A stretch of 64,000 nucleotides of DNA, from contig CAVQVO010000009.1 in the NCBI GenBank assembly GCA_963717115.1, positions 372,001 through 436,000 on the forward strand, in the 5' to 3' direction. Of the stretch, positions 34,855 to 42,983 are shown one piece after another; the stretch's first letter is position 1, and each line of letters starts with the position of its first letter. A model generated the notes under the pieces. It searched no databases. It was given only the letters and a program-made list of their open reading frames with translations, and had not been told where the DNA came from. The position numbers were made by a program, and so were the translations under genes. The stretch is from JBBQUN01 sp963717115. GTDB lineage: Bacteria; Actinomycetota; Acidimicrobiia; Acidimicrobiales; SZUA-35.

Positions 34855-35177
34855 CGACGCTGTTGTTCCTGGTGGCGGCGGGCGCCGGCGCCGCCGTTCG
34901 CTTCTCGCTGGCGGTGCGTCTCAATCGCCGGCTCCCGATCGGCACGTTCGTCGCCAACCTCGCGGCGGCGTTCGCCCTGGGCGTGTTGGCCCCCTTGGAC
35001 AACGACCTCGACCCGTTGGTCAGGATCGGACTCCTCGGGGCCCTGTCGACCTGGTCGACCCTGGCGCTCGAGGTGTCCGAGATGCTGCGCCGCAACGAGC
35101 AGGCCGAGGCCCTGGTCTATCTCTCGGCCACCGTGGTGTCGGGGATCGGCGCCGCCTGGCTCGGCCTGCAGCTCTGA
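34851..35177 (+). CDS. crcB: Fluoride channel subunit CrcB/Fluc (second of pair)
   Basis: A 108-residue homologue of the preceding gene with four membrane segments: LLFLVAAGAGAAVRFSLAVR, LPIGTFVANLAAAFALGVLA, IGLLGALSTWSTLALEVSEM and YLSATVVSGIGAAWLGL. The pore stretch is STWSTL in place of TTFSSF, which is usual for the second partner in such pairs. It starts with TTG within the stop codon of the first subunit, a rare start decided by the overlap. Confidence 0.85.
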   Translation: MTTLLFLVAAGAGAAVRFSLAVRLNRRLPIGTFVANLAAAFALGVLAPLDNDLDPLVRIGLLGALSTWSTLALEVSEMLRRNEQAEALVYLSATVVSGIGAAWLGLQL

Positions 35178-35183
35178 CCCTCG

Positions 35184-35550
35184 TCAGTCCTGGGCGGCCC
35201 GCACCTCGGCACAATCGACGACGAACTCGCTCACGACCTGATCGGTCTGGGGGTCGACGATTCGGATCACCCCTTCGGTCTTGGCCGGATCGTCGAGGCA
35301 CTGTTGCTCGGCCAGTTGGCGCACCCGGTCCCGCTCTTCGGCATTGGGGTCCTCGGCATCTGGGGTCCTCGGCACCGGGGTCCTCGCCGTCCTGTGCCGC
35401 CGTCGGGGTCGACGAGGTGACGGGATCGGCGTCGAGATCGACCGGGGTCGCCGATTCCCCGGTGCACGCCACGGTGGCCAGGGCCACGACGGCGATTGCG
35501 AGGATCCGGCGGAAGGGACCGACTCGGGCTGGAAGGATGGGTCGGATCAC
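35184..35550 (-). pseudogene. Small predicted lipoprotein, one frameshift in an EDP repeat
   Basis: Two frames give one lipoprotein of about 120 residues. The N-terminus RRILAIAVVALATVACTGES carries a signal and lipobox Cys. The C-terminal frame is DRVRQLAEQQCLDDPAKTEG then VIRIVDPQTDQVVSEFVVDC. They meet in a 15-base repeat coding for (G/A)EDP(G/D/N). Its middle unit has 16 bases, which supplies the frameshift (35358-35373). Function unknown. The GTG start is inferred from the signal peptide. Confidence 0.6.
35343..35388. repeat. Three-unit 15/16/15-base repeat
   Basis: Units of 15 (35343-35357), 16 (35358-35373) and 15 bases (35374-35388) encode EDP-type tetrapeptide-plus-one repeats in the lipoprotein gene. 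The extra base in the middle unit breaks its reading frame. Confidence 0.8.
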
Positions 35551-35607
35551 GAGGCGAAACCTATCCGTTCCTCGCTGCCGGCCGGCCGCGGCCGTACCGT
35601 GCTGGTC

Positions 35608-37078
35608 GTGCCCGAGCCCGCGCCGTATCCCCGACGAGTCGTCGTCGGACTCTGCCTCGGCCACGGCGGCATGTCGGTCCTGATCAACCTCATCGCCATC
35701 CTGGTCGTCTACTTCTACCTCCCGCCCGAATCCGCCGGGCTCCCCGACCTGGTCACCGACGCCACCTTCTTCCACGTCCTCAACGCCATCGTCCTGATCG
35801 CCGCCGCCGGCCGACTGCTCGACGCCGTCACCGACCCGCTGATCGCCTCGGGGTCGGATCGCTCCCGTCATCGACTCGGTCGCCGCATCCCGTTCATGCG
35901 GGCCGGAGCCGTCCCGGCGGCGGTCGCCACGGTCGCGCTGTTCGTCCCACCGGTGGGCCACGAGAGCGGCTGGAACATCGTGTGGCTGCTCGGTGTCCAG
36001 GCCGTCCTGTACGTCGCGCTCACTGCCTATGTCACGCCGGCGTTCAGCCTGGTCGCCGACCTCGGCCGGACCCCGATGGAACGACTCGACCTCGCCACCT
36101 GGACCTCGGTCGCCTGGGCCGGTGGGATCATGGTCGCCGCGCTCACCCCGTTCCTGTCGGAGGTCTACGGGTGGGTCGGGCTGAGCCCCATCCGTTCCTG
36201 GCAGGCGTCGGTGACGACGGTGTGCACCGTGGCCCTCGCCGCGATGTGGGCGCCGATCCGGCTGATCGACGAGCCGTCGCTCAGCCGCTCGGCGCCGACC
36301 TCGGTCCCGCTGCGTCGGGCCGTCCGGCTCGTGGCCACGAACCCCTTCTTCCGGTTCTACCTCGCCGCGGACTTCGCCTACTTCAGCGGGCTCACGATCG
36401 TGCAGACCGGACTCCTCTACTACGTGACCGTGCTCCTCGAACTGGACGAGACCGTCACGGCACCGCTGCTGGTGCTCATGGTGGTCGTCGCCACGTTCCT
36501 CTACCCGGCGGTGAATCGCGTGGCCAAACGGCGCAGCGGCCGGCAGCTCGTCGTGTTCGCCTTCCTGGTCTCGGCCTTCGACTTCCTCGGCGTGGTGTTC
36601 CTCGGGCTGTTCCCGATGCCCAACTGGCTCGAGGCGGTCGTGCTGATCCTGGCCTTCTCGGTGCCGTTCGCCGTACTCAGCGTGGTGCCACAGTGGATCC
36701 TGTCCGACATCGCCGAACACGCGGCCATCCGCACCGGTCAGGCCACCGCCGCGACCTTCTTCGCGGCGCGCACCTTCATGCAGAAACTCGGGCAGACCAT
36801 CGGGGTGATGGCCTTCGCCCTCCTGGCCTCGTTCGGCCGCGATGTGGGCGACGATCTCGGGATCCGCCTGTCGGGCGTGGCGGGCGTCGTGTTGTACCTG
36901 GTCGCAGCCCTGGCCTTCCGCCACTACGACGAGACCACCCTGCAGGGTGAGCTCGCCGCGGGCCGCCCGACGACCGACCGGTCCTGCTCGTCGACCCCCG
37001 GCCGGGCCGCTGATCGCCGGCGCGGCACCGATCGCGTTGCGAGGTCATACCGCCCGACCGGGCTCCGAAGCTCTCCCC
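35608..37078 (+). CDS. GPH-type (MFS-like) transporter, 3' end unresolved
   Basis: About 450 residues of a glycoside-pentoside-hexuronide type transporter with 12 membrane segments. The signature AVTDPLIASGSDRSRHRLGR then RRIPFMRAGAVPAAVATVAL is typical of the loop after helix 2. TACCGT lies 7 bases before the GTG. The family-like sequence stops near 36960 (HYDETTLQGELAAG). The frame then stays open without family resemblance to 37551, across the next gene and into the tRNA-Glu gene. A single-base error near the end is likely; I end the entry before the next start codon. Substrate unknown, probably a sugar. Confidence 0.75.
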
Positions 37079-37474
37079 ATGAGCAGTCACCAGACCACCG
37101 ACGAGCCGCAGCCGGTCGAGGCTCCGGCGATCGTCCACTCGACCGTGCAGGTCGACCTCGAGGCCGAGGCTGCGGGCCCGATGGTCCAGGCCTTCCATCG
37201 GGTGACGGGCTCGTCGGCGGTGTTCGTTCCGCGACGCGTCGCCTTCGTGAGCGTGTCTCGGGACCGGCGGCGATCGACGCTCGTCCTCGACGGCTCGTGG
37301 CTCGATCTGGCCATCGAGGCCAGCGAGATCGACCGGTCCCTCGTCGAGAGCCTCGATCTGCCCCGCGAGGCCGTCGTCGCCGTCCTGCCCGGCTGGCACC
37401 ACGAGTGGCCCGAACTCGACGAGAGCACGCTGAAGCGTCGGATCCTCGACGGCATCTGCTACGTCGCGGCCTGA
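37079..37474 (+). CDS. Conserved hypothetical protein
   Basis: A 131-residue soluble protein: VHSTVQVDLEAEAAGPMVQA, RVAFVSVSRDRRRSTLVLDG, WHHEWPELDESTLKRRILDG. No motif or membrane segment is recognised. The ATG is the first in its open frame after the transporter region. It ends 20 bases before the tRNA-Glu gene. Confidence 0.5.
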   Translation: MSSHQTTDEPQPVEAPAIVHSTVQVDLEAEAAGPMVQAFHRVTGSSAVFVPRRVAFVSVSRDRRRSTLVLDGSWLDLAIEASEIDRSLVESLDLPREAVVAVLPGWHHEWPELDESTLKRRILDGICYVAA

Positions 37475-37494
37475 GGCCGGCCCGAACCCGACAG

Positions 37495-37570
37495 TGGCAC
37501 CCCGTACGGGATTTGAACCCGTGCTACCGGCATGAGAAGCCGGCGTCCTAGGCCGCTAGACGAACGGGGC
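37495..37570 (-). tRNA. tRNA-Glu (CTC)
   Basis: A full cloverleaf of 76 bases including an encoded CCA. The acceptor stem is GCCCCGT with ACGGGGT (first pair G-U) and the T loop is TTCAAAT. The anticodon loop TTCTCAT holds anticodon CTC between stem arms CCGGC and GCCGG. Confidence 0.93.
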
Positions 37571-37689
37571 CGGACTGTCGACGGTGGCCTCGATCGACCC
37601 CGCGAAGGGTGCGGTCGGGCAACCGCCACCGGATCCTAGCGAGCGAGCGAACCGGCCGAAACCGCGCACGACCGTCAGGGCCGGATTTG

Positions 37690-37761
37690 CTCGGGGGGGA
37701 GGACTTGAACCCCCAATGACTGGACCAGAACCAGCTGTGTTACCAATTACACCACCCCCGA
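37690..37761 (-). tRNA. tRNA-Gln (CTG)
   Basis: A 72-base cloverleaf. The acceptor is TCGGGGG with CCCCCGA, the D stem GTGT/ACAC, the anticodon loop TTCTGGT (anticodon CTG), the variable loop 4 bases, the T stem GGGGG/CCTCC with loop TTCAAGT, and the discriminator G. CCA is not encoded. It follows tRNA-Glu by 119 bases on the same strand. Confidence 0.92.
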
Positions 37762-37835
37762 AGGTGGAGCCGTCAGGTTACCGGGGAACCCCCGCGGTGA
37801 CGACCCGATTCTGCGGTCGGATTTCGGGCCGGTGA

Positions 37836-38447
37836 TCAGCGGCTGTCGAGCCGGCGGAAGCCGATGATCCGGCCGATCCCCACGGCCACCGACTCCTCGA
37901 GCAACCGGTCGAGCGGGGCGCCCGACGTGGTCGGCGAGACCTCGGCATCGAGACCGACCTCACCGGCGATGAGCTGGGATCGCCGGGCATGGTACGGGTC
38001 GGTGACGAGGATCACCGAGTTGACGTCTCGCTGGGCGAGGAACCGTGACGTCGCCCGCAGCGACTCATAGGTGGAGGCGCCATCGACCTCGAGCAACAGG
38101 TCCTCGTCGGGGACGTCGGCGGTGAGTCGCAGGTAGTCGTACCCGGCCTTGGCCTCGGTCGTGACGTCGCCCACCTGGTTGCCGCCGGTGACCACGATGA
38201 CATCGACCCGACCCGCACGGTAGAGCTCGACGGCGTGGTCGAGGCGGGCCTGGAGGACCGGGGACGGCACGCCGTTGTACTGGGCGGCACCGAGGACAAC
38301 GACCGCATCGGCCGACCCCTCGTACTGCTGGCGCGACGCCAGCCAGACGTCGAGGAACGTGCCAGCGAAGTACACGAACACGAGCGCCAGCAGGGCGCTC
38401 GCCGCCATCGCCGTCCGGCGGCGGGCCGATCGTCGGCGCACCGGCAT
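37836..38447 (-). CDS. DUF218 (YdcF/SanA-like) membrane protein
   Basis: A 203-residue protein. One N-terminal membrane segment (AASALLALVFVYFAGTFLDV) anchors a DUF218 domain with DAVVVLGAAQYNGVPSPVLQ, VDVIVVTGGNQVG, the ASTYESLRATSRFLAQRDV stretch and VILVTDPYHARRSQL. Family members such as SanA affect envelope barrier function; the chemistry is unknown. It starts 3 bases after the gltX stop, so it is co-transcribed with gltX. Confidence 0.87.
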   Translation of the reverse strand: MPVRRRSARRRTAMAASALLALVFVYFAGTFLDVWLASRQQYEGSADAVVVLGAAQYNGVPSPVLQARLDHAVELYRAGRVDVIVVTGGNQVGDVTTEAKAGYDYLRLTADVPDEDLLLEVDGASTYESLRATSRFLAQRDVNSVILVTDPYHARRSQLIAGEVGLDAEVSPTTSGAPLDRLLEESVAVGIGRIIGFRRLDSR

Positions 38448-38450
38448 GGT

Positions 38451-39807
38451 TCAGAGACGAGCCCGCGCCGAGCGGAGTCGCTCGAGGACGACCGCCCGAT
38501 CCATCCGGGCCATCGGTTCCCACAACGGGATGCCCGGAGCGAGAACCGGTGATCGCCAGCCGCACCGGCAACTGGGTCTTGGCATCGAGGGTCGTGCCTG
38601 CGCCGAGCACGGCCCCTTCGATGGCGTCGGCCTCCCAGTCGACGGTTTCGAGCTCGGCGATCACGAGGTCGAGCACGGCCGGCACCTCGGGCCGGCCCAT
38701 CACCTTGGTCCAGTCCTTGTCGATCGGCTCGGGGGCGTCGCCGACGACCCAGCCGAGGAATCCGGCCGCTTCGTCGAGGCGCTTCACCCGCTCCTGGACG
38801 AGCGGCGCCAATGCCGCGAAGAGGTCGGGATCGAGGTCGCCCAGGAACGGCAGCGCCCGGGCGACGAACTCGTCGAGCGGGAGCGCCCGGATGTACTCGG
38901 CGTTGAAGTGCTCGAGCTTCTTGACGTCGAAGAAGGCGGGCGCCTTGTTGATGTCGGTCAGCTCGAACTCGGCGACGAACTTCTCGATCGGGGCGATCTC
39001 GACGTCGTCCTTGGGACCCCAACCGAGCGTGAGCAGGTAGTTCCGCATCGCCTCGGGGAGGAAGCCCCGCTCCCGGTAGTCGCCGACGGCGACGTCGTCT
39101 CGGCGCTTCGACAGTTTCTGCCGCTTCTCGTTGACGATGAGGGGGAGGTGGGCATACCGGGGTTGGTCGCTCGCCCCGAGGGCCTGTCGGAGCAGGAGCA
39201 CGCGGGGCGTGGTGTTGACGAGGTCCTCACCCCGGACCACGTGGGTGATCCCCATGTCGAGGTCGTCGATGGCGTTGGCGACGTGGAACATCGGCACCCC
39301 GCTCGAGCGGACGATGATGAAGTCCTCGAGCACGGCGCAGTCGAACTCGACCCGGCCCCGGACGAGGTCGTCCCAACCGACCGTGCCCTCGTCGGGTGTC
39401 CGGAAGCGAACCACCACGCCCTCGCCGGGGGCGACGTCGCGATCCCGACAGAACCCGTCGTAGCCGGCACCGCCCGCCGCTTCGGCCCGCTCCTTGACCG
39501 CCTCTTGGGTACAGTCGCATCGGTAGGCCAGTCCACGTTCGACGAAGTCGTCGGCCGCAGCCCGGTACCGATCGAACCGATCGGACTGGTGGTATTCCTC
39601 GTCCCAGTCGATCCCCAACCATCGGAGGCTGTCGTGAATCGCCGTCACCAACTCCGGGCGGCTCCGATCGGCATCGGTGTCTTCGATGCGCAGCACCATC
39701 ACCCCTCCGGTGTGCCGAGCGTAGAGCCAGTTGAACAGCGCCGAACGGGCACCGCCGACGTGCAGGTAGCCGGTGGGAGCGGGCGAGAAACGAACACGAA
39801 CGGTCAC
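38451..39807 (-). CDS. gltX: Glutamyl-tRNA synthetase, C-terminal frameshift
   Basis: About 450 residues of a discriminating or non-discriminating GluRS. The HIGH-type motif is RFSPAPTGYLHVGGARSALF, the KMSKS-type motif is EKRQKLSKRRDD, and the zinc-like Cys is in YRCDCTQE. The start GTG follows TACCCT by 7 bases. The last 30 residues (GIPLWEPMARMDRAVVLERL to the end) lie in another frame; one extra base near 38550 explains it. Because gltX is essential and the remaining tail is intact, this is almost surely a sequence error. It lies 3 bases from the DUF218 gene and upstream of two tRNA genes including tRNA-Glu. Confidence 0.9.
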
Positions 39808-39898
39808 CGCGCCGAGGGTAGCGAGCGCCCATGACAACGCTGGCGCGCCCCGTCGGGAACCGATTCGACGCGTCGTGGATTGAACCAGGGTGCTGGCC

Positions 39899-40598
39899 GT
39901 GACGATCGACAACGACGCCACCGTCGACAGCACTGCCACCGGCGACAGCACTGCCACCCTCGGTCGCCGGAGCCACCCTCGACGCCGAGGTTCGCGAGCC
40001 CGACACGGGTTCGGCGAACGGCGGACCCGACACTCGGGTACGCGCCGACCGCCGACGAGGCGACCGCCCGAACGCCGGCCGCGACGATCACGCCATCGAG
40101 GCGGCTCCGGCGCTGGTCTTCGAGGACTTCTGCCGGAACGAACACGCCTCGATCGCCAACGCCCTGGGGTGGGCGCTGGGCGGTCACGACCTCGGCACCG
40201 AGGCGGCCGACGAGGCGTTCGCCCGGGCCTACGAACGGTGGGCCGACGTCGGCGCCATGGCGAATCCGGCCGGCTGGGCCTATCGGGTGGGCCTCAACTG
40301 GGGCCGGCGGCGGATCTGGCGTCGGCGGAAGGAGCAGGAACTGGTCGGCTCGATCGATCTGGCCCACCACACCGACGCCTACCTCGACCACGACCTCGCC
40401 CGGGCCCTCCAGACCCTGCCGCTCAAGTTCCGGGCCGTCGTGGTCCTGCGCTACCTCCTCGGCTATTCCGAGCGCGACACCGCAGCGTCGCTGGGGATCT
40501 CGACGGGCACGGCCAAGAGCCGGATGAGTCGCGCGCTCGACCGCCTCCGAGTCCAACTCGACCGGCCCGAGCCGCCCGACGAAACGGACGAGCCATGA
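39899..40598 (+). CDS. ECF-like RNA polymerase sigma factor
   Basis: A sigma-70 family protein. The reliable part runs from about 40085: region 2 is FEDFCRNEHASIANALGWAL and DEAFARAYERWADVGAMANP with AGWAYRVGLNWGRRRIWRRR; region 4 is LPLKFRAVVVLRYLLGYSER then DTAASLGISTGTAKSRMSRA. The N-terminus is unclear: the GTG at 39899 opens another frame with a repeated DSTATG, and a frameshift must join them. It overlaps the next gene by ATGA, the usual sigma/anti-sigma arrangement. It is divergent from gltX. Confidence 0.78.
39926..39958 (+). repeat. 15-base direct repeat with 18-base period
   Basis: The sequence GACAGCACTGCCACC occurs at 39926-39940 and again at 39944-39958. It encodes a repeated Asp-Ser-Thr-Ala-Thr motif at the presumed N-terminus of the sigma factor, where the reading frame is in doubt. 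Confidence 0.8.
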
Positions 40599-41774
40599 CT
40601 CGCCGAGGCGGCCCCTCCGGGCCCGGCCACACGGCTCCGGTCGACGACGTGGTGATCGATCGTCTCCGCCGCATCGCGGCATCGGGTCCACGGCCGGCAC
40701 CCGACCTCGACGCCATCATGGATCGAGCGGCTCGTCGACGCCGGAGACGGCACCTGGGAACGCGTGCCGCGACGCTCGTGGTCGTCGGTGGGCTCGGACT
40801 GGGGACGATGCAGCTGGTCGGTTCGACACGCCCGACCACGACCGTCACGGCGGTCGGCGACCTCGCCGACGCCGTTGCCGCTCCGACGGCGCCCGCTCCG
40901 CTCGCGGCGAGCGCCAACGCCGTGCCCGAAACCCCCGTCGAAACCGAGGGCCTCGACGGGGACGCCGCCGCCGAATCCGGTCCCGACCCCTGGTCGGTGC
41001 GAGCCGACCCCGCAGCGGCGGCTGAGTCCCAACCGGTTGCGACCCCGGATCGGCTCGACGATCTCGACGGAGGAGCCGTCGTCGTCGAGGACGGGGCGCT
41101 CGTCCACCGACGGGCGGCGGGACGACCGGTCGTCCTCGAATTGTCCGACGTCGACGACTCGTGGTCGCGGCGCGTCACCGATCTCGCCCCGGTGAACGGC
41201 GTACCGCACCTCCTGGTCGTCGCCGAACGGGATCGTCCCGACGCCGTCGCCCAACGGGCGGTGGCGCTCTACCGGCGCTACGGCCTGACGACCACCGACA
41301 CCACCGACCCGGCGCGTGCCCTGGCCGGTCTGGCGACGACCGAGGAGCTCGACTCGCTGGTCGATCGCGAGTTGGTGGTCCTCGCCATCGACCTGAGCAC
41401 CGATGTGGCCCACGTCGTGGAACGGCGAACGATCGACGACCTCAGCGCCGCCGACGCCGCCGACAACGCCCACGTCACCTCCGACGGGCGTCGCATCCTG
41501 GTCGTGCGCGAGCTGTGGGACTCGCTCTGTGTGTACGCCGACGCCTTCGAGCGTAGACGGCGCGGTCGCGATCTGGCCCGATTCACCCCTGGAGCGCCCC
41601 GATCTCTCGAACGCCGATGCGGCGACGCGCCACGCCATGCGCACCGCACAGATCGACCCCCCGACCGGATGCCGCAACCACGACGAGCTGCCCGACGGTG
41701 CGGCCTCGGTGTTCGCCGTCACGGCGGATCGGGACGCGATCGCGGCGCTCAACCAGGCACTGACCGGAGACTGA
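40595..41774 (+). CDS. Membrane-anchored sigma-associated protein, one frameshift
   Basis: About 390 residues. A cytoplasmic N-terminus (PAPDLDAIMDRAARRRRRRH) is followed by one membrane segment (RAATLVVVGGLGLGTMQLVG) and a long outside part with a Pro/Ala/Glu linker and a folded region (GGAVVVEDGALVHRRAAGRP, ILVVRELWDSLCVYADAFE). The rest, from VDGAVAIWPDSPLERPDLSN to IAALNQALTGD, is in another frame after a break near 41555. Coupling to the sigma gene suggests an anti-sigma or sensor role, which is inference; no zinc anti-sigma motif is present. Confidence 0.6.
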
Positions 41775-41856
41775 ACGGCCGGGGCGTCGGGAAGGGCCGA
41801 CGACGACCGACCGGGACGACGACCCCACTCGTCGGTGCCGCAGGAGACGGTGCTGC

Positions 41857-42384
41857 CTAGGAGACCGTCGGGAGGTTGCGCCGCCAGTCGTTGCCGTAGT
41901 CGGCGACGATGGCCGTGTGCGGGCGGCGCAGGACGTCGTCGGGAACACGATCGATCAGGGCCTGGCGTTCGGAATAGTGGTGGTGGCTGGCGACCTCGGC
42001 AAAGGCCGATTCCCGGAAGGCGACGAGCTCGGCCGGGGCCGACGAATCGAGGAATCCGAACAGCGTGAAGGCCGCCGTGAGATCGTGCACCACGGGGGCC
42101 CGGGTGAACAGTGCCGCCCGCTTCATCGCCACCCCGACACAACCGGCCACGGCGTCGGCGAGGTGGACGTCGCCCAGCTCGAGCCGGTCACGGAAGTGGT
42201 CGACGAGCTTGTAGGCGTACCCCTGGTCGGGGCCGATGGTTCCGAGCCGGGCACCCCGGGGCATGCCCGGACCGGTCAGGTCTCCCGGGCGATCGGCGAC
42301 CCAGGAGTCCGGCCGGCGCGGGGGTGAGGCGTAGCGTCGGACGCGCTGGGTGGGATCGGTCGGCACGAAGTCGGGGGCAGCCAC
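41857..42384 (-). CDS. Conserved hypothetical protein
   Basis: A 175-residue soluble protein with QGYAYKLVDHFRDRLELGDV, ADAVAGCVGVAMKRAALFTR and SHHHYSERQALIDRVPDDVL. The several His and Asp residues could bind a metal, but I cannot assign a family. TAGTCT lies 6 bases before the GTG start, so it has its own leaderless promoter. It is divergent from the following membrane gene. Confidence 0.62.
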   Translation of the reverse strand: MAAPDFVPTDPTQRVRRYASPPRRPDSWVADRPGDLTGPGMPRGARLGTIGPDQGYAYKLVDHFRDRLELGDVHLADAVAGCVGVAMKRAALFTRAPVVHDLTAAFTLFGFLDSSAPAELVAFRESAFAEVASHHHYSERQALIDRVPDDVLRRPHTAIVADYGNDWRRNLPTVS

Positions 42385-42466
42385 CGCCTCAGACTACCCG
42401 TGCCGAGCTCGCGCGGTCGCCCGTCACGTGTCGTCGCTGCGGGGTCCTCGGCGCTAGCGTCTCGGC

Positions 42467-42955
42467 ATGGGTACCGATTCGGCGATCTACAAGATCATCC
42501 TGCTCCTGCACGTCCTCACCGCCATCGTGGGGTTCGGTGGCATCATCGCCCACAGTGCCTACAACGCGAAGGCCTTCCGGTCGAAGGCGTCGGACGCCGC
42601 CGTGCTGCTGCGCACCACGATCGGGGTCGGCAAACTCGCCGAATACGGCATCTACGGCGTGTTCGTGCTCGGCATCGTCCTGATCTCGCTGTCCGACGGA
42701 GCCATCGGCTTCGGCGAGGCGTGGATCTCGGCGTCGTTCGTGGTGATCTTCGCGGTCGTCGGCCTCCTCCACGGACTCGTCCGACCGGCGATCAAGGGCA
42801 TGACGGCGCGGGCCGAGGCGTTGGCCCCCGACGCCGACCTCTCGACCGACGGCGAGGCCATGGCCCTGGCCAAGAAGCTGGCGCTCGGCGAAGGGGCCAC
42901 CCAGCTCCTGCTGGCCGTCGCCCTCTACCTGATGATCTGGCAGCCCGGGGCCTGA
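42467..42955 (+). CDS. DUF2269-like integral membrane protein
   Basis: A 162-residue protein with four membrane segments: YKIILLLHVLTAIVGFGGII, LAEYGIYGVFVLGIVLISLS, AWISASFVVIFAVVGLLHGL and EGATQLLLAVALYLMIW. The His in LLLHVLTAIVGFGG resembles DUF2269-type proteins. Function unknown. TAGCGT lies 6 bases before the ATG. A strong hairpin overlaps and follows its stop codon. Confidence 0.7.
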   Translation: MGTDSAIYKIILLLHVLTAIVGFGGIIAHSAYNAKAFRSKASDAAVLLRTTIGVGKLAEYGIYGVFVLGIVLISLSDGAIGFGEAWISASFVVIFAVVGLLHGLVRPAIKGMTARAEALAPDADLSTDGEAMALAKKLALGEGATQLLLAVALYLMIWQPGA

Positions 42956-42975
42956 ACCCGCAGAGCTGCGGGTTC
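42954..42975. terminator. Compact GC-rich hairpin between convergent genes
   Basis: The inverted repeat GAACCCGCAG / CTGCGGGTTC (42954-42963 and 42966-42975) overlaps the stop of the upstream membrane gene and lies before the 3' end of cimA on the other strand. There is no T tract. It is a likely bidirectional terminator. Confidence 0.65.
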
Positions 42976-42983
42976 GCCGTTGT

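Noticed and set aside
36960..37551. C-terminal extension of the GPH transporter into the tRNA-Glu gene
   Set aside because: No family resemblance after about 36960 and it overlaps the next gene and a tRNA; a frame error near the end is more likely.
37690..37761. Possible base loss in tRNA-Gln
   Set aside because: On a careful count the T stem, acceptor stem and 4-base variable loop all fit, so the gene is intact.
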